64,000 nt of DNA from Mermis nigrescens (GCA_036768485.1 JAVLUZ010000151.1:3729330-3793329), one strand, 5' to 3'. Shown: positions 29,801 to 41,140, numbered from the stretch's first letter. The notes: generated by a model from the sequence alone, not told the origin. Numbers and translations: made by a program.

Positions 29801-32540
29801 AGAAGAATTAAGTTCGTTTCATATAATTATTTTCATTAACTCGGTAGAATTCATCATTTGTTACATAAACTGGAAATCAAATGCCTACTCGTACCTTCAT
29901 CAGTGAACGAAAAACTTGGAATGCAAAAAACATTCCATCATCAATTTATGGAACGTAAGAACGTTTGAGCTTTCGATGAAGAGTAGGTACCTTGCTGACG
30001 CTACAAATCGTAAGACAAAAAGTTCATATTAAACTTAAGATTAGGAGCATGCACTACCCGAAAGCGTTGGTGACGTGTTATTCCCCCAATGAAACAGGAA
30101 TGTACATGGTGAGAGAAAATTTTACAATAAACTGCTAGCAGCGAAAATTTCATGTACAATTCAGACTTGCTTATATAGCGTTGACACACTAGCTTGATTC
30201 CGACTACGATAATGAGTGATGATGTAAACTTTGACACGAAATAAAAACTTATGGTGACGTATTTGCTTCCGCATTTGATTTGTACACGGAAAATGCGTTT
30301 TATAGCAGGACGATTTTTCCCGTTTTTTCTCTGAGAAGGGAACTACCTATATTGTGGCATTGTACGTTTTCAGAAAGAAACAAACAAAAAGGCATTACAT
30401 AACCAAAAAATCAGTAGCAGTACCGCAAAAAATAAGTCGTGGAATCAAAATAAAAATGCGACTTAAATCAATTGCCATAAAAATTTTATATTGATCAAAT
30501 GTACGTAATGAGTTTGTCAACATAAAAATTGCATCTTAGTCTGAGCTTAAATTACCCATTCTCAATATAAATCTATAGTGATAAAATTTATATACAACTT
30601 AATGATTGCTACCGCTTTTAGCACGATATTGTAGCGCACAGGTAGCGCCATTTTAACGCATACCCACGATGCGAATTAGTCTTAATATGTACCTACAAAA
30701 ATCATTATCTCTTGTATGGGCGTAGGCAGATATTTGGAAGTCTAGACCATAGATGCGCAGGATGGCAGGTTCGGGGGTCAGCCGACCTGGTAGGTCAATT
30801 ACTGAGATTTTTTTGGGCCAAAATAACCTCTTAAACCGATATAAATGCTGAAATGGTGCGAAATCAATTTCGAGAACTTTTGAAGAAAATTTTCTCATCC
30901 ATTTTCGGTCTTCATTTTACCTAATTTTCCCTGAAAAATTTTCCACTTTTTCGTTTTGAGGTCTATATCCCTGCAAAATCTCCCCTCACGTGCATGTCTG
31001 GTCTGGAACTCAGAAAGACAAAGGGAAAATTTTTGGGGATCAGAAACGTCGAATATTTATGGTATGTTTCCTTATCATCAATTTTTAAATTTTTGGATTC
31101 AGCTCTAAGAAAATGTGCATTCGTCGAAATTAGAGCTTTTTCAACCGAAGTATTTTCAACCCTTTGGAAAATTGTCCTAAATCCCCTGCGTTGTAATTGA
31201 AGACAAAATAAACAAATTCGACGGGCATTTTTTTGTAAAATTTTTTAAGCAGTCTCAAAAAGCTCTGTGAAACAGACTAAACTTAAAATGATGGCAAAAG
31301 TCGGCTAGAATCGCGTAATTAATCTAACAGCGAATATTAAGTAACTACGATCAGAAATGCATACAGGGGCGGATTTTAGGGAAACGAAAGAATTGGCCGT
31401 CCCCACCCCATTGACCCTTGACGAGATGAAGAATGAATATGTATTTACAATAATTTTCAGTCGTCAGTGATCATAATTCCTCAATTAATGACATCTATTA
31501 ACTTTCGAGGCGGCCTGGAAGCCACATTCTTGCCCAATGAAACGATTTCAAGAACAAAAAAAAACAGACATCGCAAAAAATGTCGATAATTCAAAAATTG
31601 TTCGAAAAAACGTTGCGCCAAAAACGATTTTAAATAAAATAACGCAACGTAAAACGCCGGAAAGCGCTATTTCGCAAGTGAAGGGCAAATTTTTGAACCT
31701 AGCAATTTTCGACTTGTTTTTGAAAAAGCTGAGATCCATCATTGCATGCATAGATGCATAAAGTGCTTAGAGAATACCGATAATCGAAAAATTTGCGATA
31801 ATTGAAAACAAAGCAGATTTAAATTGGCGTATTATTAATAAGCGCCCCTTTTCTTACCTTCTATCCCAAGTGGTTATGCTTGGCGTCGCCGTCGCCGCGC
31901 TCGAGCACGCTTGCTGCTGATCGTCGTCGTTTGCGCCGCTAGAGCAGTCGACGAGCAAATCGCACAGTTCGACGACTCCACCGATTCGGTCGGGATCGAA
32001 GGACAGGCGTTGATTTACGGGATACCTCTGCGACCGAGCGGCGACGACGGCCGATTGTCGAAATGACAAAAATCCATTAGGCACCGAACCGAATATGGCC
32101 ATTTTGCTGGCTCTTTTTCGGCATTCAATCGGATTCGGATCTTTCGACCGTTTCCGCTCCGCTTTACCGTCGCCGCCGGAAATTAAACCGTCGCCGCCAT
32201 TAATAAGTCCGTCGCTGGCGCTGTCGTTTCGATTGAAACGAGTCGATTTCATGAAATTTTTTTCTCGCAGCTGTTGTTGTTGCTGTTGTTGTTGTTGTTG
32301 TTGCTGTTGTTGTTGTTGTTGTTGTTGTTGCTGTTGTTGATTCTTTTTCCTAAATTTCGAAACAATGGCCGTGGCGCGAAACGGCGGGCCAAGGTTTCCG
32401 CTGTTGTTGTCGTCGCCGCCGCCGTCTTTATCATTGTTAGCTCGACTGGCGGACGAAGTGCGCGGCAGCGATTGATTGATTTTTTCATTTTCCGCGGACG
32501 CTTTTTTCCGCTGATACAATTTTTTTATCCTCTTAATCAT
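20676..32540 (-). CDS. CAP-domain (GAPR-1-like) protein with polyQ N-terminal region, complete
   Basis: Five exons in transcription order: 32540-31858, 29225-28981, 26333-26172, 22183-22055, 20854-20676. They total 1398 bases (465 residues plus stop), all introns GT-AG, all phases consistent. Residues 1-227 are basic and low-complexity with 23 Gln at 68-90. Residues 228-309 have a Cys/Trp-containing segment I do not recognise. Residues 314-465 form a CAP (SCP/PR-1) domain: EFLEIHNTFRKLHG, LACEAEQWAHKVAEKG, DIGENIE, DRWTKPAQNYDF, SFTQMIWKSTMRIGAS and AFYYPRGN. This is closest to intracellular GAPR-1/GLIPR2 proteins, and no signal peptide is visible. Compared with GAPR-1 from memory, the HFTQ histidine is Ser410, so the canonical cavity looks incomplete. 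An in-frame TAA lies 12 bases before the ATG, fixing the start. Function is unknown. Confidence 0.9.
21668..21839. mobile_element. 172-bp MITE, TATAGTCTGTTTCACA family, copy 2
   Basis: Ends tacagtctgtttcacacaag and cttatgtgaaacagactata. Central ccgacaataagccgacag and gtcggcttactttcg form inner inverted repeats. Lies in the last CAP-gene intron. Confidence 0.85.
22055..22183 (-). CDS. CAP gene exon 4
   Basis: Acceptor ataactttag, donor gct a|gtatga, phase 1 both ends. Encodes DIGENIEIIKTNGADHLP, then IIDRWTKPAQNYDFQCPKW. GEN is the conserved CAP motif. A MITE end lies only about seven bases upstream of the exon. Confidence 0.92.
22191..22358. mobile_element. 168-bp MITE, TATAGTCTGTTTCACA family, copy 3
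   Basis: Ends tatagtctgtttcacataac and gttgtgtgaaacggattatg. It is inserted immediately upstream (gene sense) of CAP exon 4, so its terminus forms part of the 3' splice-site region. Confidence 0.85.
22621..23030. mobile_element. Non-autonomous element, CATACATGCACAGCATGG family
   Basis: Begins catacatgcacagcatggga and ends tccccaagatcatgtatggg. The interior has gcgcgaagcgccg near 22832. A related inverse copy is at 29304-29660. Confidence 0.55.
23240..24318 (-). other. CAP-gene intron 3, middle part
   Basis: AT-rich, no exon seen. The stretch near 23930-24110 (ggggagggggtgtaaatgac to gattcccctatccacccctg) looks like another small repeat with G-rich left and C-rich right ends. Confidence 0.45.
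24319..25360. mobile_element. AGGTAGCGCG element, copy 3
   Basis: Starts with the near-palindrome aggtagcgcgatagcgct followed by acctataatatacttgg, the same terminus found at 39842 (inverse) and 55661. The interior contains a roughly 500-bp tandem unit (around 24440 and 24960) with tttgcggag..gattacgaatctga and cttttacactcaatgg-like motifs. The far end is not defined. Confidence 0.6.
25376..26027. mobile_element. MITE with about 150-bp inverted ends, AGCAAAGAAAAATGCTCC family, copy 1
   Basis: Left end ctagcaaagaaaaatgctcc; right end is its complement ending tttttctttgc. The ends stay matched through ggaggggactaggaaaaatt and cgcaaaaatcgaagtatatt. A second copy is at 58762. It lies 150 bp from CAP exon 3. 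Confidence 0.85.
26172..26333 (-). CDS. CAP gene exon 3: start of CAP domain
   Basis: Acceptor ctattatttaag, donor aaaccag|gttagc, phase 1 both ends. Encodes DVVFQREFLEIHNTFRKLHG and CPELACEAEQWAHKVAEKG, the first helix of the CAP fold. Confidence 0.92.
26942..27383. mobile_element. 440-bp inverted-repeat element
   Basis: Arms of about 130 bp: ggatctaatatacaatttac with ccccagcgtttttagccgat on the left and the complement ending aattgtatactagatcc on the right. The centre carries repeated aaaaagtaagttt. Single copy in the window, in a CAP-gene intron. Confidence 0.85.
28074..28262. mobile_element. 188-bp MITE, CAGGGCCCGGTTTCA ends
   Basis: Nearly the whole element folds back: cagggcccggtttcaatatc against gatactgaaaccgggccca, with repeated aggcttaa blocks inside. 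The GGGCCCGGTT terminus is of the type seen in PIF/Harbinger-related MITEs, but no diagnostic target duplication is visible. Confidence 0.8.
28981..29225 (-). CDS. CAP gene exon 2: linker segment
   Basis: Acceptor ttcgtttgtttag, donor gttttcg|gtgagt. Reads VKSTVFSALDCPFDRNHVCY, MEDGSQRRPWSYHRKSTSF and DLLDQQLMDVTLKKVKY. The CPFD..C spacing vaguely recalls a MAM start, but I do not claim that domain. Enters in phase 2, leaves in phase 1. Confidence 0.82.
29304..29660. mobile_element. Non-autonomous element, CATACATG..CACAGCATGG family
   Basis: Begins accatacatgatcttggagg and ends agaatacccatgctgtgcatg, in inverse orientation to the copy at 22621. Includes tcggcgcttcgctg near 29458. It lies about 80 bp upstream (gene sense) of CAP exon 2, in intron 1. 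Confidence 0.6.
30744..31005. mobile_element. Short non-autonomous element, catagatgcgcaggatgg copy
   Basis: Starts catagatgcgcaggatggca and ends cacgtgcatgtctggt. Same internal order as 17885-18165. Confidence 0.6.
31366..31745. mobile_element. hAT-like MITE, GGGGCGGATTTTAGG copy
   Basis: Starts acaggggcggattttaggga and ends near gctgagatccatcattgca. Internal acgccggaaagcgct and ttcgcaagtgaagggcaaat match the copy at 35735. It ends about 110 bp from CAP exon 1. Confidence 0.55.
31858..32540 (-). CDS. CAP gene exon 1: start codon, polyQ and low-complexity region
   Basis: ATG at 32540-32538 with an in-frame stop just upstream; donor gatagaag|gtaaga. The segment MIKRIKKLYQRKK is basic, followed by a Gly/Asp/Asn-rich part, 23 Gln and a conserved-looking stretch FLSFRQSAVVAARSQRYP. 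The two bases after the last full codon join the first base of exon 2 as AGC (Ser228). Confidence 0.8.
32271..32339 (-). repeat. CAA/CAG repeat coding 23 glutamines
   Basis: Mixed CAA and CAG codons, mostly CAA, on the minus strand of CAP exon 1. Codon mixing argues for selection on the peptide or an older, stabilised repeat rather than a pure expansion. Confidence 0.95.
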
Positions 32541-33920
32541 GCGAGTGGATTATTTAGCGGCCGGCGGATGTGGGCCGCAATGGTTATTTGGCGCCTTTGG
32601 TTTCGATTATAGTACAACGAAGGCAACGGAACGTATAAGACCGGCCGGAAGCGATATTGCCTTTTTACGAGCAGAGCGGACCACAACGCAATTCTCTATT
32701 TTAAATGTTTTTTCGGCTGAAAAGCTCTCAGTTATAAATGAATGTTTTAATGTAAGGCGCTTAATAAGCAGATTAGTGAATAAAATAAAAATCCCGATTG
32801 TGAAGCGATCGCCGGAGGATTCGAAGCGCGGCCGATTGCCCAAAAAAATCAACAAAAAAATCATTGCGTCGCTTAAGCGGCCATCGCAGCGCCCATAAAC
32901 CGTTTATCTAATGCTCATAATTCGTTAGTCACGAAAAGCGTGAATTTCCGAGAGTCTTCCGCAGTATCTTACTTAAGCTCGTTTATCGATTGAGAAGCGT
33001 ATAGGCGCATTTGTAGATACAACGGCGGCAAAAACGCGGAATAATAAATTACTATTTTCAAACATTTAAATCGTTTTATAAATTCTATCATTCGCGAGTT
33101 TCGATTAATTCCCGACTGCCCGTCAAAAAATTTAAAAAATTAGCCGCGAATGTCGCCTTTTCGTCAAAGTATGTGCGTTCCATTGCCAATAGAAAAAAAC
33201 GGTAATTAAATGCCGCATAATGAAGTTCCCTATTTTGAAATGGCTTCAAAAATTTCAAAGAAAATGACGTACATATTTTAAAATTCTAGTCAGTATCTCA
33301 GCACTCCATTTGAACTATTACAGCATAATCCATAAGCCTAATTCCCTAAATAATAAAACTCTGAGCTTCAAAAGTATCACAGAAAATGATGCACATATTT
33401 TAAAATTCTAGTAAGCATCTGACTCTCCTAAAGCATAATCCGCCGGCCTAATTAGCTAGATAATAGCACTCTTAATTTCATATGAAGAGGAATTCAGCGC
33501 TTTTTTACGATATCAGTAAGCGTGAACATACGTAGAAGCAAACTGCATCACAAGGACTTGAAAGAAAATAGAAATAAACAAAGACAAACGCAACTCTTTT
33601 ACTTATGATAAAAATATGGTTCCTAAGTTGACGCCTGCGTGACAGGAATAGGAAGCATATTTAAGGAATTTTGAGGCTAAAATTTTAAATGGATGAAATA
33701 TATTAACGCGCAAAAATTGATAAATTTGGGCAAATGGCGTCAGTCTTGGTTGCGTAAGCGCCGAATTCGGATAAAGCGCTTACATGCGTATTAAACGAGA
33801 TAAGGCGTGATTATTTTGCCAAGCGAGTTCGCGATAAAAAAATGAATGAAGTGGCGAAGGCATTTTTGGAAGCCTCGGGACAATTTTTAGAAAAAGTAAA
33901 TAGGCTGTGGGCCCATGGGC
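32541..33920 (-). promoter_or_regulatory. CAP gene 5' flank, presumed 5' UTR and promoter
   Basis: The first 400 bases upstream of the ATG are clearly richer in G/C and CpG (gcggccggcggatgtggg, gaccggccggaagcg) than the surroundings, as expected for a promoter/5' UTR. No TATA box or other defined element is claimed. Confidence 0.35.
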
Positions 33921-35154
33921 GACTATTGGAAATGTCGGACACCGCCTGATTCTTTATGTTGCAAAGCGATAAATCGCGTGAATAATTTTTGTGGGTAAGG
34001 CCCTTTTTGACGATTGTAACGGTTGTAGCTTTAACAAGTTTTTTGAGAAATGAAAGTATGAGAAGAAATGTACGAAAAATTAGTCAGCGTGATATAAATG
34101 TGAAAAATCCTCGAATTATCTGCACTAGTTTCGCGCTGGATATGCAGAGCGGGAAAGAATGCGCAATCTTCGACTTGTCAGTTGAGCTTAAACGACTGGT
34201 GTGAATTTTGCTTTATATAAATGACTAATTTTTTCACAGTCATGCGCAAATATGAGCATTTACTTATCCCATCTTAAACGTGCGCAATGAAAACATGCGT
34301 TTATTATAATATAAAGCGATTTTCGGCATCTCGGTGTGCTCATACGATATGCATACATCGGTGTTTAGCTCAACATTGCAAGATAAGCTACGATTGCGTA
34401 AAATTATGCAAGATATTACATAGGTACGTTCGACTAGGCCGTAGAGGCAAGTTCCGGAAAACGATGATTGATAGGGTCGGCAAAAGCGAAATTGTGCCGA
34501 ATAAAAAGATTCGATGTTTTTGGCAGTAAAAAGCGATTATTCAGTCAAAAAGCGTGCTGCTGCAGCTTAACCTCTGATTTAAGTTAACGGCTTATACGTT
34601 TTGATTGTCAACGAAATGGACCTAGAATGAAATAGCAGTTTATTTCGACATAACGAATAAACGGGATAAAGCATGCTTTTATAGCACGGGAGCGGGAGAT
34701 ATTTATAAACAACATTGGCTACCAGCGAAACAGGAACTCGTTCGAAATTACGAGCTATTCAATGAGAGTAACATTTCTTATTCTAATGGCTTAATTAGGA
34801 CTGAACAAAAAATTAACATTCCAAGCAGAATCATGCTAGCAAGACGAACCAGCAATAAAATTGATTCAGCTAACTTTACTGATTTTCTTCCACTTTCTCG
34901 TTTCTCATTAAATGGAGTAATTCTTCATCCAGATAACTTTAAAGCTTGCTGTCTGTACCCATTGCCCTGCTTTCTGTGATCGTCTGATTTTAATTAACCT
35001 AAGTGCACATAATTGAATCATCGCTGTGAAGTTTCCAAGAGTTCGCATGCACGCAAACAATTATGGAGGTGGTATATTTTCTGGTGAATCCAGGAATGGT
35101 GGGGGAAACCTGAAAATCTAAAATACAAAAACTAATACTTTCGTTTTTATTGAC
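33921..35154. other. Intergenic region
   Basis: No gene recognised. Open frames of 70-80 codons near 33989 and 34287 have no family resemblance, and no repeat family stands out. Confidence 0.45.
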
Positions 35155-35347
35155 AGTGACGCAGGAGCAGGCGGATTCGATTCCGAATTCCGAGCATAAC
35201 TTTAATTCAAAATATTACAAAAAAAACGGCCTTAAAGCACAAGGAGAAGAAACTTTTCCATTTAATCATAAACAAAACCCGGTCAACGGATTCCAAAGGA
35301 GAAGCAACGTAAATAAGACATTTAACTTGGGATCGAAGTCTCATTAA
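35155..35347 (+). CDS. Possible terminal exon of an unidentified gene
   Basis: A good acceptor (cgtttttattgacag, ending at 35154) precedes an open frame that runs to TAA. It gives NSEHNFNSKYYKKNGLKAQG, then NGFQRRSNVNKTFNLGSKSH. The sequence is Asn/Lys-rich without recognisable domain, and no partner exon was found. It may equally be chance. Confidence 0.22.
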
Positions 35348-35734
35348 AACTTTTTGACTCGTGTTCGAAACACGCTTATTGGTTTAATTCGTTGCTCTCT
35401 TCAGGCAAGCCATTGTTTCTAGGCCATGACTGGATAAAACGATTTGAAAACAGCTGCTACCCCAGAAGAACAGTCTCTACGCTTCCATAAAAGTAATAAG
35501 AATAAACTTCGCAAAGACATTTTGTCGTGACATCACAACCCGACATTAAAAACATAGTTGAACAGAAGTGAATTTGCTGATTCACGAAATTTCGTATATG
35601 GGAGGCAATTATCAGTGTGCATATTAAACAGTGGCTACTGCTTGGAGAAAAGCTCATTTTGAAAACTTTGTATGCCACTTAATTGGATATGCAAGAGTCG
35701 CAGTCAGCGATATCAGGCCCGTTTCAATAATCCC

Positions 35735-36325
35735 CAGGCGCGGATTTAAGGGGGTGCGGGGATGCGGCCGCCCCCTCATTGGCCAAAAATATTTGGCGAC
35801 ATAAAGAATGGATATGCAATCTGCAATGATTTTTGGCCGTCAGTGTCCATAATTTCTCGAATTTTTCCGGCGCTACGCGCCGGATGATATCTATTAATGA
35901 CAGTTATTAACTTTCTTGGCGACCTGGAAGCATTTTCTGTTCTATTTTTGCATAGTTTTCTTCTATTTTCAATTGAAAATTTCGATGTTTCGCATCAAAT
36001 GCTATAAAAACAGGAAATCAAGCAGTAAATCATGCTTCTAGACGTCTATCCACCTTAATTCCACAAATTTTCCGGCGCTACGCGCCAGATTTTTGTAAAA
36101 GTCAAAGAAATTTAATGATTTTTTCCCACAAAATTGTCGAAAATTTTAAAATTTTATGAAAAGATATTGAGTCAAACGTGATTTTATGTAAAAGCATACA
36201 ATGTAAAACACCGAAAACACGCTATTTCGCGCGTTAAGGGCAAATTTTCGGACCTATTTTCGACTGTTTTTGGAAAAGTTGGGATACCGCCCCCCCCCCT
36301 CAGGAAAATTCTAGATCCGCCACTG
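35735..36325. mobile_element. 591-bp hAT-like MITE, best copy
   Basis: Ends caggcgcggatttaag and ctagatccgccactg are inverted. It has two copies of ccggcgctacgcgcc inside (35867 and about 36073). The immediately flanking eight bases do not match, so the target duplication has decayed or the left end is misplaced. Confidence 0.7.
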
Positions 36326-36329
36326 AGGA

Positions 36330-38357
36330 TGCCCCATCCAGAAGCGAACCTAATATAAAATTGGAAGCTGTTTTGGGATTGCTTGTAAAAATTCCATTTT
36401 CATACATTTTTCACCATGCTCTTCTCATTAGGATCATTAAATTCAAACTTTTCGTAGAGAACTTACTACTCTCTCGACTCAATAGTTTTCGGAAAGTGTT
36501 ACTTTTTGGTCGCGCTTGAAGTAAGCTTATAGAAAATACTTCACATGGCCCCAAAAACTTGAGGATTTTCTAACAAATAGATGCAATTTTTCCGTCTTTC
36601 TGCGCATTATCTCACCTTTCAAAAAAAGGTTATTTCGGCCAAGGGAGCGGCCGCCCCTGGCCTTTTTAGTTAAAATCACGTCTCAGTTGAATTGAATCAA
36701 TCGAATATCGCTGGTATGCGCAAAGTTTATTACTGCCTTCGTTATACCATGTATATAATTTGACCATATTATAATGAAAGAAATGAAGAGAAAAATTAAT
36801 ATGTAGAATTGAGGAATTCTATGCTTGCAAATTTAAGTAATATGCCTTGAAATCGTATAGTCGCAATAAAATAATTTAGCTAATTGGCATAAATAAATGG
36901 AGAAGGCGTCCTTTTTTCTCGCACCCTTAACACTGCGTAATCAAAGGAGTACAAACTAGAAAAAAGTTCCTGTACCTATGATTTGCCAGGAATATCGATC
37001 CTCGCACAGATTCAACATTGCGTATAAATTGCATTAAAAATACTTTTGCAAAGATACAATAGGACGAACTAAGCTCAACCTACAACACTATAATCTAACT
37101 CTTATTTTCCATTTCGGAAAACGGAATATGTATTGAGTGAGATGCAAGATCTCCATCGACGCGATAAAAAACGGCATTCAAATTCTCGCTAGTTAATTAG
37201 ACGCAAAGCCATTTATGAAGCGTTGGCAAATTGCATTAATTCATAAACAATGACTGGCTAAAGCTAATTTGAAAATTTTATAAATTAAATCTTCACTTAG
37301 GCTTAATCCAGAGCATTTATGAACTAAAATGTAAATTGATGGAATTTTCCCTTAAACAATAACCAAAATATTAGTTGACCTGAAAACTTGTTCTTTCAGA
37401 GCAGAATCCATCAGCATAACTAGTAGTACGAAATCCTCTTTGACTAAGCTTAGTTTCTAGCAAAACGATTTTAGTGCGTTTTTTCCTCGTAAGCTAAGAT
37501 TTCCATATCGCTTTTTTACGCTCTAAATCTGCTGTTCAAATAAAAATCTTGTCAGCTATCGTTTAACGAGCGATGAGCAAATGAGTAATAAGAGGGCAAT
37601 CATCGTCGACGAAGATTAGCACACAACGTTCCAATCACACACACTAGGGGTTTTAAGTCCAGAGTTCCAAATAGTTATTCCCCCGCATAAACCCCCCAGA
37701 ATATTATTTTTAACGTTTTCCGCAATTTTTGATAGGCCCCATGACGATATTGCCCATGACTGTAAGACGACGTCCTCCACGAGTATCCGTTATTATGCCC
37801 ATCTTGTGCAAGCCTCTTGCAAATAGTGGCTGGTAAATATCCCCTAACGCAACGTAGGTTTGTATATCGTCATGTAGTCATATTGTACATACTTGTGTGA
37901 TTTGTAAAACGAGTTACACAAAGATCATCCGGAATGGGACGTTTTGGCGGCGCCGTTTTAGCGCCATACTCTTTGTAATATTATTATTTACATTTCATTT
38001 ATTATTAAAGCATAATACAGATTCTGACAGCCCATTCATATCTCCACGTGATGGTACAAATTACTTTTAGAATTATCTTTGAATTTAGTGATATAATTAA
38101 ATGCATCTAAAAATACACCGGATTTTCTACAGTTTTTCAGTCGTACACAAATGAATACTCATCGAATCGAAAAGAGCAATATGCTATTTTGTAGCTTGTA
38201 GAAACTGATCTGAATATATAATTTATTTTAACCTTGCTTCAAAATTGATCTAATTAGAATAATTTAAAAGTTGCTGGCGTCAAAACGGCGGCGCCAAGAC
38301 GTTGTAGACCGAAGATCATTTTTAAGCTTTTCGTGTTTACTGTAGCGTTAAGGTAGT
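36330..38357. other. Intergenic region
   Basis: AT-rich with no recognised exon. The remnant near 36590-36670 (aggttatttcggccaaggga, ggccgcccctggcc) resembles a hAT-like terminus. Confidence 0.45.
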
Positions 38358-38479
38358 TATAGTCTGTTTCGCATGACTTCGTGCATAAATAGTAAGAATT
38401 TTCAGTGACAGTAAGCTGAGGGTTACGATAATTATATATTAGATCAATGTTATAATCGCAATCTGTCATGTTATTGTCG
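38358..38479. mobile_element. MITE, TATAGTCTGTTTCACA family, copy 4, cut by the gap
   Basis: Starts tatagtctgtttcgcatgac and follows copy 3 closely up to ttattgtcg, where the N run begins. About 45 bases of the element are missing. Confidence 0.85.
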
Positions 38480-38579
38480 NNNNNNNNNNNNNNNNNNNNN
38501 NNNNNNNNNNNNNNNNNNNNNNNNNNNNNNNNNNNNNNNNNNNNNNNNNNNNNNNNNNNNNNNNNNNNNNNNNNNNNNN
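38480..38579. other. Assembly gap of 100 N
   Basis: Exactly 100 unknown bases, the usual placeholder for a gap of unknown length. Left of it is a MITE interior, right of it the interior of an AGGTAGCGCG element. Confidence 0.99.
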
Positions 38580-39842
38580 TGTAAACTACTTTACAACACT
38601 GTAGAGTGTAAACATATGCGCCAGACTGGCATATCAAATTTGATTCCTGGTCCATTTCTAGACTTGATAATCGTGTCCCTGACTCATAACCAGAGAAGCA
38701 GGCAGAAAAAACAAGACAGAAACGCATTTTAAACACCAAATTTTTGACTTTACACTCGCTAAATATTAATGTATAGACAATTTGCTTTGACATGCACCCG
38801 ATATAAAGCACTTTATTTTTATTCTATTGGACTTATCCCGACTTCTGGACGGAGAAAGTGGCGAACAAAAAAGCAACAAAAACGTATTTTCCATCATTTA
38901 GAACACTGTAAACTTTAAAATTCCGTACCGAACTCCCATTGAGTTTAAAGAAATTCGGTTTGGTACAATTTGTAGCTTTTAAATCGTAGTACATTCCTGT
39001 GTGCCAAAATTCTGTTGCAAAAATTATTTGGTATGATTTATTAATCAAAATTCGGAAAAAACGTGTTTTTTCGCCCATTTTTTACCTCTGATTTCGAACT
39101 TTACACCTCCATAAATAACTCAATATTGCGTTTTTTAAATGCGGTTTGCTGCGATGTGTAGCCCCTGAGAGGCACTTTATTACTGCTGTATTCAATTTAC
39201 CCTGACTCATGAGCGGAAAAATTTGGCAGAGAAATCTTAGCTAAAATCCGTTTTTTTACACCTATCCACTAGAGTGTAAACTTTAAACCCCAGGATCTAA
39301 CTCACCATAGAGCATAGAAGACTTTGCTTATATGCAGAATGTAGCCCTTGATCCGCTCTACATTTCTGTCAGAAAACATTTTAAAAAACTCATAACCGGA
39401 GTTAGTATCGGACATAAGCAGGTTGAAAACTCGACCAAAAAGTGCTTTTTCACCCCCAGATTTTCGCACTCTTTACACTGCCATTCGATAACTAATGCGA
39501 ATTTCAAAAACAAAAAAAGTGCCATCTGTAGAATTCATCGCTCTATTATCCTATGCTGTTCAATTCTTCGAGTCATCAATACTCAGTTGTCCACATGCCG
39601 CATTATAAATGTCCCAAAATTTGTCCTATGTTATAACGTTACACAAAAACTTTACACCTTCTTTACATAGTCAGTTTTGAGTTTCAAGAGAAACAAAAAA
39701 CACGGGCAGCGAATTTTTTTATTATCTTTCTTTTAAAAAAACTGCACCTTCCAGAAGTGTCCCGTTATAGCTGTAGGGGGAGTGCACAGGTGTTAGGGGT
39801 ACCCAAGTATATTATAGGTACGCGCTAACGCGCTACCTAAGA
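38580..39842 (-). mobile_element. AGGTAGCGCG element, copy 1, truncated by the gap
   Basis: Its terminus is at 39842 (ataggtacgcgctaacgcgctacct). Read on the minus strand it parallels 55661-56920 with a few percent differences over 1.26 kb, including cgggacacttctgg and repeated gtgtaaa/tttacac. It stops at the N run. Confidence 0.8.
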
Positions 39843-39974
39843 TGAGAACATGCGTGACACGTGGTTACTGGTACATACAAAAAAATAATAAAAACCGGAT
39901 GAAATTAAAGTGCTAAATAAACAAAAAATTGCGAAACTTGTCAAATAAATGCAAAAAAAAGTAAAGTGTTTTGG

Positions 39975-41140
39975 TATGAAATAAAGCCAAGGCGTACAGG
40001 CAGTGCACTTACATACGCCCCTAAGAAATTCTAATAAAGTAAGCTTCGAAACCAAAACCCTAAACTGTTTTAAATTTCTGCAGTCAACAATACATTGTAA
40101 CAATGTCTTCCAAATTCTAGCCACCCTGTTTGCAAAATCGTTCTTTCTACAATCCAAATGAGATTTTCTAATATACAACTTTATGTCATTATTTGACCTA
40201 GTGCCCCTGTTAGGTGCAGATTCGAAAAAATCTGAAACAGAAAGCAACTGTCCCTTAATTATCCTAAAAGCAAAATTAAGGTCAAAATAGATACGCCGTG
40301 TTTCGAGTCTATCAAGATCCAACAAATTCAATCGTCGCTATAAGACAAACTCCTGCTGTTAATGCCGCCAAAGTATTCGTTTTGTAAATTTACGTTGAAC
40401 ATTTTCAATTTGGTTGATGTCTTTTATCAGGTAAGGATTCCAAACCACCGTGCTACACTCTAGTATCAGTCTTACATAAACTTTAAATGCTTTCACCATA
40501 AAATCAATATTTCTGGAAATAAAAGTTTTTTGTATCAAAGAAGCAACTCTGGAGGCTTTGGATGCAATATTCACACAATGAATGCTAGAGGACAGGTCAT
40601 TGCTAACAAAAACTCCTAAATCCTTGATAGAAGCTTCTGCATCAGCTAAATCTTTTTAGAAAAGGTTATAGATGATTTTAGGGTTGCCATATCCCAAATA
40701 CAAGGTTGCACATTTGTCATAACTTATTTGCAGATGCCATTTTTCGGTCCACCCATGCAATGAATCAAAGTCCGCTTGCAAGAATCTGAAATCACCTGAA
40801 AAATTAAATATTTTTAAATCATCAGCAAACAGCATGATATTGCTATGCTTGATACTATCGACCAGGTCGTTAATGAAAACCAAAAATAATGTAGGCCCTA
40901 GCACACTGCCCTGGGGAACACCACTAATTACCGGAATAGGGGCTGAAAGAAAACCATTTATTTTCACCTTTTGTGACCTATCCATCAAAAAAGCTTTAAC
41001 CCATTGAGCAAAGTACCCGAGATACCTAAAGATTCTAATTTCAATATTAGTTTTGAATGAACAACAGAATCGAATGCCTTAAAAAATCAATATAAACCAC
41101 GTCCATTGGAACATGATTGTCCAAAGTTTTTGTCCACAGG
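39975..41140 (-). pseudogene. 5'-truncated, frameshifted LINE (non-LTR) reverse transcriptase
   Basis: Minus-strand fragments read DVVYIDF, KAFDSVVHSKL, then GVPQGSVLGPTLFLVFINDL, the FADD catalytic box in IMLFADDLKIF, and the C-terminal part LILECSTVVWNPYLIKDIN, RLETRRIYFDLNFA, FANRVARIWKTL. This is the palm, thumb and C-terminal region of a Jockey/CR1-group element. At least three frame breaks (about 41080, 40650, 40350) and the absent endonuclease and N-terminal half show it is dead. It ends close to the terminus of the AGGTAGCGCG element at 39842. Confidence 0.9.

Noticed and set aside
32095..32612. Poly-Cys and poly-Leu open frames opposite the polyQ exon
   Set aside because: Shadows of the CAA/CAG repeat in CAP exon 1.
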